Shown: positions 1 through 10,289 of the stretch, piece by piece
Layout: each line of letters starts with the position of its first letter
How positions within the stretch are numbered: position 1 is the first letter of the stretch
Assembly: GCA_946811695.1 (NCBI GenBank)
Contig: OX328131.1
Span: 9,415,152-9,479,151, forward strand
DNA length: 64,000 nt
Reading direction: 5' to 3'
From: Gonocerus acuteangulatus
Taxonomy: Eukaryota; Arthropoda; Insecta; Hemiptera; Coreidae
Notes under the pieces: model-generated
What the model was told of the DNA's origin: nothing
Database searches by the model: none
The model's input: only the letters and a program-made list of their open reading frames with translations
Position numbers and translations under genes: made by a program

Positions 1-516
1 TAAAGTCATTAGCGCTGCTTTCAATATAATTAAATCAAACAATACAAATTGACTTCATTCAAAATGTTTATAACTCTGGTTGAATTATTTGAATCTTCCC
101 CTAATAATTCTGATACATTTCCCTTCAGCATCCATATTTCCCGCTTCTCCGTAAATCGGTGGCATAGAGTGAGCGTTAGAGATCTGTTATTAAAAATGAA
201 GGGGTCAATTCGCTATGGCCTAGTCCCAGTCGGGCTAAAATTATTTCTTCTCTCCGGTTTTTTTCTATTAGCCGAATACCAGGGTCGAACCGTCTTCTTA
301 ATTTTTGATAGTTTGGTATTGCTGGTTGACCAGGTCATTTCCCGTTTCTCTATTAATTTCTTCCGATGGTAATGGTTCCAATCTCTTGGAGAGAGGAATG
401 GTTCTAGCCTGACTGAGTCCTGTAACGCATTCTTTGATACTTTATCAGCGAGCTCGTTGCCTCTTACTCTTATATGTGACGGTACCCAAATAAAAATTAT
501 GCTCTTGCTCGAGTTC

Positions 517-556
<40 letters not shown>

Positions 557-560
557 GTGT
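1..560 (-). pseudogene. LINE RNase H / C-terminal fragment, broken
   Basis: On the minus strand 213-510 reads IIFIWVPSHIRVRGNELADK, the last catalytic block of an RNase H domain from an arthropod non-LTR retrotransposon. Frameshifts follow, then ELLGEDSNNSTRVINIL near 60-120, which matches the extreme C-terminus of the other LINE copies here ([14 protein letters not shown] at 1276 and 3780). The element is 5'-truncated near a (TA)n at 521-553 and is decayed. Confidence 0.75.
521..553. repeat. (TA)n microsatellite
   Basis: About 16 TA units with flanking TG units directly follow the RNase H fragment. Confidence 0.9.
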
Positions 561-1083
561 GTGCGTGTATTCATACATACTCTACAAGGTTCTTATGTGA
601 TTTTTTATAGAGCAATCTTATTCGGAGAAATAGGTACCTAACTGGACTAATATCTGCTTATGCTACAGTAAGTTTCCTGTTGTGGTGCCAAGGTTTGATC
701 GTTGCTAAGATAATGAAGTACTCCGACGTCTTCTCAAGTCCTAGAGGCTCTAAAAGAACTAAATATATCCCTGGAAATTGTAAAAGAGAAAGAGAGAGAG
801 AGTCTAAAAGAAATATTAAGAAAGAAAATAAAAAGTTCCAGGAAGCAAGGAAGTAAAGGAGGGCATATTTTTCCGAACAACGGAGAAAGAAAATGTCTGA
901 AATAATAAAACAAATACTGGTCTGTTTGAAAAGTGCTCAGTATCAAAAAATAAATAATTCATTTATCCAGTTCCTATGTCAACGATTCAATAAAAAAGTT
1001 AATTAATGATTACCAAAAATGACCCCAAATGTTTGCAATGATATTTATAAAGTATATAGATGATCAGTCAATAACATTGAAAC
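561..1083. other. No gene seen; purine-rich stretch
   Basis: AT-rich sequence with an AGAGAGAGAG run near 785-800. No coding, RNA or clear repeat structure was recognised. Confidence 0.4.
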
Positions 1084-1719
1084 ACTTATACACAGGGGTC
1101 TCCCGTGGTCTAGTGGCTAGCGCGCTAGATTCATAAGCGAGAGATGGTGGGTTCGATCCCCGCCGGCGACAGGAAGTTTTTCATCTCAGGGCTCGCTGAG
1201 AAAATTCCTGGCTGCACCCTGGATGTCGGCGCTAATGGCCAAGATTTGTCGATTCGCCGTTAAAAAAAACGCTTAAGGTCACCAAATAAGGTCGTACAGT
1301 CCTGTATTCCAGAGGTATGTCAGTACAGTGTTTATATACTGGCTATCATTTCCTAAGAGTTCTTGCATATCATACGGCAGATTAATACTGTTTCTTCTGC
1401 GGCAGTCAGTCAGTAAATGTTTGACTGTAAGTTCGCAGTTACATATGTCACATATTGATCTGTTACGTCCAGTCATTAAGTATTCGTGTGTTAGTCGAGT
1501 ATGTCCAATTCGTAGTCGAGCCAGAACTATTTTTCACGCCTGTTTTATCGATGACTGGATGGCCATTCCTCGACTGTGTTTTCAATCGATCGAAGTTTAT
1601 TGTCAGTTAGTTGGATTAGGTAAATTTTAAAGATGTGTTTTTCATCTCAGGGCTCGCTGAGAAAATTCCTGGCTGCAGCCTGGATGTCGGCGCTAATAGC
1701 CACGATTTGTTGATGCGCC

Positions 1720-1763
<44 letters not shown>

Positions 1764-1771
1764 TATACACA
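1084..1771 (+). mobile_element. Composite SINE / antisense-LINE retroelement with 11-bp TSD
   Basis: The unit starts with a tRNA-like SINE head (A-box region TGGTCTAGTGGCTAGCGCGC, B-box GTTCGATCCCC) at 1095-1275. It continues with an antisense LINE 3' fragment (1276-1638), then a second copy of the SINE tail (1639-1725) and an A tract to 1760. The direct repeat acttatacaca flanks the whole unit at 1084-1094 and 1761-1771. A target-site duplication around the full composite indicates that it moved as one RNA. A shorter inverted copy lies at 3462-4008. Confidence 0.8.
1276..1638 (-). pseudogene. LINE C-terminal Cys/His fragment
   Basis: The minus strand encodes RSICDICNCELTVKHLLTDC followed by [19 protein letters not shown] and YLWNTGLYDLIW. 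The CxxC...HxxxxC zinc-knuckle pattern with TVKHLL is typical of the C-terminus, after RNase H, of arthropod Jockey-like LINEs. It lies inside the composite SINE and is antisense to it. Confidence 0.75.
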
Positions 1772-2400
1772 ATATTCATTTTATTAAAATTTCCCTACCT
1801 TACACATCCACTTTGATATCTCTTCAGGGGCATGCCGAGACTAATAAACTAAGTATTCAGACTAAGGTATGAGGATAAAATGATAAATAGTTTTCCCGGC
1901 ATTAAAGATAATATAAATCAAAAATTTCGAATCTACGTCATCTCAGCGCGTGTCCTTTCTTATCCCTAGTGTCATTCGCTTAGATTGGAAAAAGGTAATG
2001 TTTTCTCTTAATCTTTCGAAAAAAAATTTCAAAATGTAAAATGAAATCCGAAAGCGAAGTATAATCTTAGGTACACTATTCTAAGCAGAAATTACTTTAA
2101 TTTAAGCTCAGATTTCTTCTAATGATATCGCCCAATCAAAATTGCACAAAACCCATATTTGAGGAAATTTAATAAACTTTCCAACAGATACTCTACATTA
2201 TATGGGTACTTGAAGAAACTGGCAGAGAGTTGCTCCCCAAAAATTGTTAAAATTATTAGTCTATATTGGCGACGTTTCGAACTTATTCGGATTCATCATC
2301 AGGCATCTTATATTAGGTTGAGATTTTTTAAATTTCATTTTAGGTCCATAAATATTAAATTTTGAGTCACACATGAGTGAATATAACTCATCCGCTCAGA
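1772..2400. other. No gene seen; DNA-transposon end fragment
   Basis: 1935-1990 resembles the end of the TIR-B repeat family (TCTCAGCGCG then CTTATCCCTAGTGTCATT). The rest is AT-rich with no recognised feature. Confidence 0.4.
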
Positions 2401-2594
2401 GATGTGCATAATTTTATTTATAAATAAAAATACGAATTTATTCGTACTTCATATATTTGTGAATACTAATATAAATAAATTCGTATTCATAAGTGTGAAT
2501 ACGAATTTATTTTTATTCACATACATTAAATATAAAAATACAAATAAAATTTTATTCTCAAATTTTTCTGCGAATAAAAATAAATTCACAGAAA

Positions 2595-3075
2595 AAAATT
2601 GTAAATAATCACAAAAAATGTGAATATTTACAAAAAATCAAGTGATTACAAAAAAAATCACATTAAAATATACGAATACAAATTTATTCACATTATAATA
2701 AAACTCGCAAATAAATTATGAATTTTTTCGTATTAAGATAATATTACGAAAGTTATTGAAGGTGATTTTTTTTTTTTTTTTTATGGAGGTACAGATGACA
2801 AACTGTGTCCCTGCAGCATGGCTGGTGGTCTCGCGGCGGACTCGGTGTAAACAAAAAATCTAGGTCCTAAAAACCTAGACGTTAAACGCCTTAAAAAAAG
2901 AAAAAAAAAACGATAACTTTCGTAATATCATCTTAATACGAATAAATTCATAATTTATTTGCGAATTTTATTGTGAATCAATTTTTATTCACAAATTATA
3001 ACGTGAATAAATTTTATTCGTATATTTTAATGTGATTTTTTTGTAATCACTTGATTTTTCGTAAATATTCACATA
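2595..3075. mobile_element. Large AT-rich fold-back element with inserted SINE-like core
   Basis: 2601-2760 and 2912-3073 are inverted copies of each other (for example ATTACGAAAGTTAT against ATAACTTTCGTAAT). The core 2764-2905 has a T tract, a GC-richer segment, and the ending CTAGACGTTAAACGCC before an A tract, which looks like an inserted antisense or nested SINE fragment. The flank 2410-2595 repeats the AT motif GTGAATACGAATTTAT. Confidence 0.65.
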
Positions 3076-3084
3076 TACCTCTTA

Positions 3085-3231
3085 CGGGTATCATTATGAA
3101 CTAAAACAAATTCACATCGTTTGACCGATTTTCGTAACTGGGTATAGACAACTAGGTATCAAGTAGTCCTTGATTAGGGGAAAGTCAGAGGCAGAAAGTA
3201 GGTGTAGCATTGCATACTGGGTAACAGCTAG
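3085..3231 (+). mobile_element. Helitron 3'-end fragment
   Basis: Similar to the 3' part of the complete Helitron at 8445-9166: TATCATTATGAACTAAAAC at the left and GGGTAACAGCTAG at the right, ending CTAG before T at 3232. The 5' end is absent. Confidence 0.65.
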
Positions 3232-3461
3232 TATATTATAAGATAATTTATTCATATTTTACTAAATATATTTTTGAAATTGCTTCCTGTTCTATTATTT
3301 TGGTTTATAAGAAGTGATTGGGCTCCATATTTACTAATTTTGGAAGGAGAGCTGATTTGACTTCTAGATCTACTTATAAATGCTTGAAGAATTATTCCTG
3401 AAGAAGGACAATGAATTCCGAAAGGTTGCAGTATAAATTAAATATAAAAGTTGCATGGGTC

Positions 3462-4008
3462 TACACATCTTTAAAATTTACCTAATCCAACTAACTGACA
3501 ATAAACTTCGATCGATTGAAAACACAGTCGAGGAATGGCCATCCAGTCATCGATAAAACATTCGTGAAAAATAGTTCTGGCTCGACTACGAATTGGACAT
3601 ACTCGACTAACACACGAATACTTAATGACTAGACGTAACAGACCAATATGAGACATATGTAACTGCGAACTTACAGTCAAACATTTACTGACTGACTGCC
3701 GCAGAAGAAACAGTATTAATCTGCCGTATGATATGCAAGAACTCTTAGGAAATGATAGCCAGTATATAAACACTGTACTGACATACCTCTGGAATACAGG
3801 ACTGTACGACCTTATTTGATGACCTTAAGCGTTTTTTTTAACGGCGAATCGACAAATCTTGGCCATTAGCGCCGGCATCCAGGGTGCAGCCAGGAATTTT
3901 CTCAGCGAGCCCTGAGATGAGGAAATTTCTGCCACCGGTGGGGATCGAACCCACCATCTCCCGCTTATGAATCTAGCGCGCTAGCCACTAGACCAGAGGA
4001 CACCCCCT
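3462..4008 (-). mobile_element. Second, inverted copy of the SINE / antisense-LINE composite
   Basis: Matches 1095-1640 in reverse orientation. The tRNA-like SINE head lies at 3822-4008 on the minus strand, followed by the LINE fragment, which reads on the plus strand at 3600-3822 (NRPI-like knuckle, [19 protein letters not shown]). It lacks the second SINE tail and poly(A), so it is truncated at 3462. No clear target duplication was seen. Confidence 0.75.
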
Positions 4009-4592
4009 TAAGCGTGCTGTCTTGAAAACATTAAGTTCCCACCAATTGTAAGTGATATTTTCATTTAAACCCCTATCTCACTACCTGAACACATACATTT
4101 AAACATATACAATCAAACAAGCTGGTTTCCAAGTGAGACTAAGTTCGGAAGATGCTGCTCACATTGCCAAGAAGCGGAACACTGATTAAATTAAATAAAT
4201 AAAATATACCCATAAACTAGTATTTTCAATTTCTTTATTGCCATATTTTTAAGGGAGGAATATCTTAATAATATAAGGTTGTGTAATTCTATTCTGATTT
4301 AATTATTATTATACATAATTGCTAAATATATATAGGAGAATGAGTAAATGGCGACTGATGTAGAGATCATTACCAGAGATCCGAAGGAAAGAGGTGCAGG
4401 TGAACTGTTATGTGGGGGCAGCCACGGGTTGAGACAACGGTTTCTATGACGTCACTCCCGCTCACTAACCCGTCTACCTTTCGCCCTTACAATCCTAACT
4501 ACCTCTATGGTGTACTCGACCAATGGCGACAGTTGGTTGGCTCTTTCATAGAGCTTGTGTAGTCTTTGATCCATTAACATCCTGCCGAGGGC
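4009..4592. other. LINE 3' UTR-like sequence and unassigned DNA
   Basis: 4140-4205 ends in ACTGATTAAATTAAATAAATAAA, like the tails of the LINE copies at 45.9 and 55.6 kb. No gene is seen between there and 4592. Confidence 0.4.
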
Positions 4593-4990
4593 TTGTTATC
4601 TTACTCATTTATGTACATATCCTTTTTAAGGAGTGAATATTTTTCTAAAGAGTATTTTACCGATCTAAATAATCCTCATAGGTTGCCTGCCAAGAGAAAT
4701 AATATAATAGTAAAAGCCAAAAATAATTTATTATTGGGAGATATTGACCGGGCGCTTAACTCAAAATACAATCCAGTCTATAGATTAATCTGTAATTTCT
4801 TACACCCAGAACCAGCCAACTATCTTCAATTTAATGTCACTATTAAAAAGTTAAGGGCCATAAGCCAATTGAGAGTCTGCAATAGTGAATATTCGAGAAT
4901 ATCCCTTAAAAATAAAACCATCCTCATGAAATCTGATGAAATATGTCAGTTGTGTAATAGATACTGTTGTTTATTTGTTTTGTTTATTTC
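4593..4990 (+). pseudogene. LINE C-terminal fragment
   Basis: A plus-strand open frame includes NNPHRLPAKRNNIIVKAKNN, VTIKKLRAISQLRVCNSEYS and DEICQLCNR. It matches the C-terminus of an arthropod LINE, and the same type occurs at 30896-31132 on the minus strand. The frame runs on into a 27-bp minisatellite, so the apparent protein end is an artefact. Confidence 0.65.
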
Positions 4991-5010
4991 TACCTCTTGG
5001 TTAAATTATA

Positions 5011-5225
5011 TCATGTGTTCTATAGTTCTTGGTTACATCATGTGTTCTATAGTTCTTGGTTACATCATGTGTTCTATAGTTCTTGGTTACATCATGTGTT
5101 CTATAGTTCTTGGTTACATCATGTGTTCTATAGTTCTTGGTTACATCATGTGTTCTATAGTTCTTGGTTACACCAAGTGTTCTATAGTTCTTGGTTACAT
5201 CATGTGTTCTCTTGGTTACATCATA
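5011..5225 (+). repeat. 27-bp minisatellite
   Basis: About eight near-identical 27-bp units (ATCATGTGTTCTATAGTTCT plus TGGTTAC), with one variant unit and one shortened unit near the end. The unit is a multiple of three, so two overlapping frames stay open by chance. Confidence 0.95.
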
Positions 5226-5695
5226 ACCTGCATAACAGTGAACTTAAGTGCTTAATAACTTCTTTCCTAGTTAAGTCCGACGTTGTTTTTTTATCGTATT
5301 CGTGTTTAGTGCATCAGAATACGTTATTGTGCAAAGTTTGAAAGAAATCGGTTTGGAGGGCGGGAAACTGCATTTTTACCAAATATTTCTTCAAACGAAG
5401 GGGAAAAAATGCTTCTCAACGGCCAACAAGATTCCCAACGTGTATGGTGGTAATTTAGTTGATATCAGCTCTGTTCAGAATTGGTTTTAGCGGTTCAGGT
5501 CTGGAGATTTCGAACTCGAAGACCTTTCCAGGGTTTGGCCTACTTCAAGATCAAAATTGAGGACATCAAGGCTATTGTTGCAAGCAATCTACCTCGTACG
5601 TATATCTCATCGTTGGATAAGTGCGAATAAATAATTTTCAAGTCGAACGAATTTGACCGGCTCAATAAAATGTTAAGAAAAACAATAGTCGCCTT
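5226..5695. other. No gene seen
   Basis: Low-information sequence between two tandem arrays; only short open frames without recognisable motifs. Confidence 0.35.
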
Positions 5696-6660
5696 CAAAG
5701 AAACATCACAGCTGATCCACGCTGCTATCAACTGGAACTTTCGGCTTGCTGAGAGGATCCAAGAGGTCCTAACCTTCAGCTACCTTTACAGGTGATCCAT
5801 GAAGCTATCTACTGGAACCTTCAGCTTCTTTAGAAGATACACAAGGTCCTAACCTTCAGCATGCCTTTACAGGTGATCCACGAAGCTATCTACTGGAACC
5901 TCCTTCTTTCTCAGAAGATACACAAGGTCCTAACTGTCAGCATGCCTTTACAGCTGATCCACTCTACTATCTACTACAACCTTCAGCATGCCTTGACTTC
6001 TGATGCTACATGCTATTTACTGGAACCTCCTGCATGCTCAGAACATACTCAAGATCCTATCCTTCAGCATGCCATGACAGCTGATCCAAGGTGCTATCTA
6101 CTGCAAACTTCGACTTGCTTAGCAGATACATAAGGTCCAAAACAGCATGCCTTATCAGCTGATCCACGCTGCTATCTACTGGAACCTCCTGCTTTCTCAA
6201 AAGATATACAAGGACCTAACCTTTAGCATGCCTTTACAGCTGATCCACGCTGCCTTCTACCGAAACCTTCTGCTTCCTCAGAAGATACACAAGGTCCTAA
6301 CTTTCAGGATGCCTTCACAGCTGATCCTCGCTGCTATCTATTGGAACCTTCTGCTTGCTCAGAAGATACACAAGGCCCTAACCTTCAGCATGCCTTCACA
6401 GCTTATCCACGCTGCTGTATACTCGAACCTTCTGCATGCTCAGAAGATACACAGGGTCCTAACCGTCAGCATGTCCTTACAGCTGATCCACACTTCCATC
6501 TACTGGAACCTTCAGCTTCCTCAGAAGATTCACAAGGACCTAACCTTCAGCATGCCTTTACAGCTGATCCACGCTGCTATCTTCTGGAGCCTCCTGCCCG
6601 CTCAGAAGATACACAAGGACCTCAACTTCATCTCGCCGTTCCTGCTGATCCAGGCTGGCA
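5696..6660 (+). repeat. 81-bp tandem repeat with two long open frames
   Basis: Roughly twelve diverged 81-bp units (CAGCTGATCCACGCTGC..., CTTGCTCAGAAGATACAC...). Because 81 is divisible by three, frames of 27-residue repeats stay open: one like MPLQLIHAAIYWNLL, the other like HAFTADPRCYLLEPSACSED. The second frame exits the array into ALEELEKAEKRADC and stops at 6814. I recognise no protein family and no splice context. A diverged minisatellite is the safest reading; a repetitive coding exon is possible. Confidence 0.75.
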
Positions 6661-6814
6661 ACCTCTGGAAGCCCTGGAGGAGTTGGAGAAAGCCGAAAAG
6701 AGGGCAGATTGCTCAGCTATCCGTTGGATGGGTGCGGCAGGATCCGGTTCTACAGCTGATTCGATGTCGGCCTTGCCAAGGCATTCCACTCCTAACAACC
6801 TAAGCTCTGTCTAA

Positions 6815-7770
6815 CTTCTCTAATGTCGCATTGTTTATTTTGAACTTTTGCACCGATCGGTATGATATTTATTGTTCTACAAGCATGCACAATAACAGTT
6901 GTTCTCGCTCATTTCCTGATATGTGTATTATGGTTGTACACCATACAGCTGGGCCTGGTTCCATGCTATTCCTACTACATCAGATCCTCATACCTGTGTA
7001 GGAATATAATCTTTAGCAAAGATTTCAGCTGAAGAATTTTGACAAGATTCCTTCTGTAAAACGACTCGCAGGAATAGCGTCATCTTAGCACGTAATAGAA
7101 ACGTTTTTTTTTTTGTTTTTTTTTTCATGAAAAATGTGAATGTAGATCTCATAGAGAAGATTTTACAACAACAAAAGGACATTGATAATATCCTTAGCGG
7201 GAATTACTCCATCCACCTCGCTGTAGAAAAACAGTGTTACAAATACGTTTCTCATTTTGGTTTTACTTTGTTTTTCTAAAATACTTATTTTACTGAAGTT
7301 TTTTTTTAACTATTTGGATATTAGCTTCTTATTTTACTGTTATATACGATTAAAAAACAGCCAACGTACACTAAAACCCGTTTAAAAGAACGATATTATC
7401 AGGTTTAGACACTTATTTCATGGCTTGACATCGTCCTATCGAAAATTCAGTACCTTTGTTGATTATAATTTAAGTAAGCTTGCGAATGGTACGTATTATT
7501 TTAATGTGTTCTCTTTTTAGATGAGGATCCATTTATAATTCATCAAAATCAACAGACGAAAATGTGAAATTTTTGTCTATTTATTAAGTACTTAGAGTAG
7601 TATATTTGTTAATGAAGAAATTTATTGACGAAGTCCCAGGCAGATATTTTTGCAAAAGGCTATAGTCTAAATAAAATTTATCTATTTTAATGTATATCTG
7701 TCTAAAAACCATTTTATTATTTTATAGTATCACAAATATATAAACTTCAAATAAAAAATACACTCATTAT
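6815..7770. other. No gene seen; AT-rich with a TIR-B end fragment
   Basis: About 7060-7110 resembles the end of the TIR-B family (CGACTCGCAGGA, TCATCTTAGCACG). The remainder is AT-rich without supported features. Confidence 0.35.
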
Positions 7771-7774
7771 TACA

Positions 7775-8225
7775 TTGCTGTGGTTACCTGGACAAGAAGA
7801 GATCAAACTCAGTACTGCCGTCGACTTACAAGCAAAACTAGCCACTCAAAGACCAACCTTTGACTTACATACTGTGACTTCATCGGACTTATACAAAACA
7901 TTACTGACTCACATTCAGTACGAATGGGAAAGTGAGTGGTTTAAAGCAGAAATACAAAGGAACAATTCTCTTCAAGAGATGATCTTATTCTAACCAGGCT
8001 TCGAATTGGACACACTCTACCTACCCATTCCTACTTACTAGAAAGAAAGGACAGAACAACTTGTAAATACTGCAATGAGACTCTGACAGTTAAACATATA
8101 CTTACAAACTGCTGACAACTCATTAACATGAATATGCCCCACGACTTACTGACAGAAAATAGTCAATACATGCATACACTACTCAAATATTTGAAAAGCA
8201 CACGTATATACACTAAGCTGTAAAT
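7775..8225 (+). pseudogene. LINE C-terminal fragment, frameshifted
   Basis: The plus strand reads ATQRPTFDLHTVTSSDLYK then LTHIQYEWESEWFKAEI. After a frameshift near 7990 it reads RIGHTLPTHSYLLERKDRTT, CKYCNETLTVKHILTNC and HDLLTENSQYMHTLL. It is the post-RNase H C-terminus of a Jockey-like LINE with the TVKHIL knuckle, inactivated by a stop and a shift. Confidence 0.75.
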
Positions 8226-8444
8226 AATTCATTGAACTTTTAGATCCTCTATTTCCAAATTTTATGATTATTTCATGTTATTATTTGTTCTGTTTTAACT
8301 TTATCTTCTTTTTCACGTTTTGTTAACCTTTAAGTTCTTCATTTATTCATTTACATTTTCTCTTTCATTCTTCTTGACGTAACAAATATAAAATGAAAGG
8401 TAGGGATGGTCGGGGTTCGGTCACTGCTATTTAATAAAACTACA

Positions 8445-9166
8445 TCTATATATATAAAAATCACGTGTCTGTCTGTTTTTCTGTTTGTTTGTTCCTTATA
8501 CAAATATACACCGTTTGACCGATTTTTACCAAACTTGGCACACAGGTAGGTCTTGATACGAGAAATCTCCTAGGCTAGGTCAAAATAGTCAAATTTCAAA
8601 ATTTGTTCAAAAGGTCAAAAGTTTTGTTCAAGAAAAATTGGCTACACTGAACCATTCAGATTGTGACGGCCATTTTGAATCGACAGCCATTTTCAATAAT
8701 GTCTCAAATTTATTTGATGATGTTCCTGATAATTAGAATGATGACTTTACATCATAATATAACCATGTAATGCAGTTTATTTCAATTTTATTTCAACAGT
8801 CACTGTCTAACTAAGGAGCGCTGGCTTTCTTCTACTCGCAGGCTTTGCTACTGGCCTCTGTCAGCTGTCAGATGAAGTGCTGTTGTGCTGGCCTCTGCCG
8901 GTATCATTATGGACCTAACTAAGGAGCGCTGGCTATTCTTTGAAAAGAGCTATCTACTCGCAGGCTCTGCTACTGTCCTGTGTCGGCTGTCAGATGAAGT
9001 GCTGTTGTGCTGGCCTCTGCCAGTATCATTATGAACTAAAACAAATTCACATCGTTTGACCGATTTCCGTAACTTGGTATAGACAACTAGGTATCAAGTA
9101 GATCTTGATACGGGGGGAGTCATAGACAGAAAGTAGGTGTAGCATGGCACACTGGGTAACAGCTAG
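8445..9166 (+). mobile_element. Non-autonomous Helitron, 722 bp
   Basis: Begins TCTATATATATAAAA and ends GGGTAACAGCTAG, the TC...CTRR termini of Helitrons, sitting exactly between A (8444) and T (9167) with no target duplication. The inverted right arm of the host element shows the empty sequence (ACTACATTTTATC), which confirms the borders. It contains a tandem duplication of about 108 bp (starting at 8807 and 8915). No Rep/helicase gene is present. Confidence 0.8.
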
Positions 9167-9256
9167 TTTTATCATAAAAATGGTTTTATTGTGCCGAAGT
9201 TTCGGTCAGAAATGATCCCGCATTTGTGAGGAATAGTTCTCTATCTTCCCATCGCC

Positions 9257-9289
9257 CTGATGAAGGCTTGAAGTTCAAGCCGAAACGTC
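9257..9289 (+). ncRNA. Hammerhead-ribozyme-like motif, copy 1
   Basis: CTGATGA, one A, a hairpin with stem GGCTTG/CAAGCC, then GAAACGTC. The order is that of the hammerhead core between stems I, II and III. Stem III would be only ACGT, as in the minimal dimer-type hammerheads described in Penelope-like elements. The extra A before stem II is non-standard, so activity is unproven. Confidence 0.55.
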
Positions 9290-9453
9290 GGCACAATAAA
9301 ACCATTTTTATGATAAAATGTAGTTTTATTAAGCAGCAGTGACCGAACCCCGACAATCCCTACCTTGCATCATCTACGGTCAGCCATCTCCTCTCAATCC
9401 CTACCTTGCATCATCTACAGTCAACCATCTCCTCTCAATGAAATATAAAATGA

Positions 9454-9975
9454 GTTTTTCGCCAACATTGTCAAACTCAACAATCAAATAAATAAAATAT
9501 AAATAAAATCCTTTTTATCTCTGCCTCTGTCAATAGCTTGTAAACACTAAATGTAATAATTACAATTTGACTTTAAGAGAACTGTGTAAAGTCCAAAATT
9601 AACCTCCCCTCTCCCCGGAAACTATAACCACCTTCAACTCACACGTACCTCCTAAAGATGCAGATATTAAATCCTTTGCACAGGAAGTGGACGGGAAGAG
9701 CTAATTAACAGGAAATCAATATCTGAAGTAGAGCAATAAACAACAAACTCTAAGCAACACAAACAAACTAAAGCAAATTCCATTTAACTTGGAGGAAGCT
9801 AAGTCAATATCAATGCGTTAATATCTAGTTACACGCTTTCTCTCTGCTTACATATCCCCACAATATACAACTAACAACCTATACAACACTCAGGCCACAG
9901 GTAGTACAATTTGGACTAGAAATTACACAATTTATTTTAGTTGTTTCACCATTTTCTGATAAGACTACAAATCAG
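9454..9975. other. No gene seen
   Basis: AT-rich sequence with no recognised coding or repeat signal. Confidence 0.35.
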
Positions 9976-9977
9976 AA

Positions 9978-10199
9978 CATGGGCGTATATAGAAAATAAT
10001 TTCGGAGGGGGCTGCAAAATTTCGGGGGGCTGAGACCATTTCCGGTGTATGGAACTTAAACACTATTACGCCCAAAATAGAATATGTTTTATGAACTAAA
10101 TGATCTTATTTAATTTATTTTTAAGGGTTTTATGAAATTTTTACCGATCAAATCAACATTTTGGGGGGGGCTGCAGCCCCCTCCTTATATATGCCCATT
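9978..10199. mobile_element. Short TIR element (MITE candidate)
   Basis: Left end ATGGGCGTATATA and right end TATATATGCCCAT are inverted; subterminal G-rich and C-rich runs (GGAGGGGGCTGCA, CTGCAGCCCCCTCC) also pair. About 220 bp with no coding content. Confidence 0.6.
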
Positions 10200-10289
10200 T
10201 ATCAGAATGATAAACTAATTCTACTATCTGGATTTTGTCATGTAAAAGCTGTCACCGATGATGTGTTAGTGAACGTACTGTGTTCTGTC

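Larger units (their letters stand above)
8384..9453 (+). mobile_element. Palindromic Penelope-like element with hammerhead-like motif and 13-bp TSD
   Basis: The target duplication aaatataaaatga lies at 8384-8396 and 9441-9453. The left arm (8397-8444, resumed at 9167-9215) and the right arm (9280-9365) are inverted copies (GGTTCGGTCACTGCT against AGCAGTGACCGAACC). CTGATGA at 9257-9263, a GGCTTG/CAAGCC hairpin and GAAACGTC at 9282-9289 make a hammerhead-like core. A 40-bp tail unit ending CATCTCCTCTC is duplicated at 9355-9440. A Helitron interrupts the left arm. No protein is encoded, so this is a non-autonomous copy. Confidence 0.7.

Noticed and set aside
1095..1170. tRNA gene
   Set aside because: A and B boxes are present, but the sequence continues into a dispersed SINE body with poly(A) and target duplication. 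The same applies to the heads at 3935-4008, 25895-25953, 28003-28075, 28695-28770, 39440-39512 and 52517-52590.
4967..5341. Repeat protein with HHVFYSSWL units
   Set aside because: Second frame of the 27-bp minisatellite, with no independent evidence.
6988..7182. 64-codon minus-strand frame with a Lys-rich run
   Set aside because: Crosses a T tract and a transposon end fragment; no motif.
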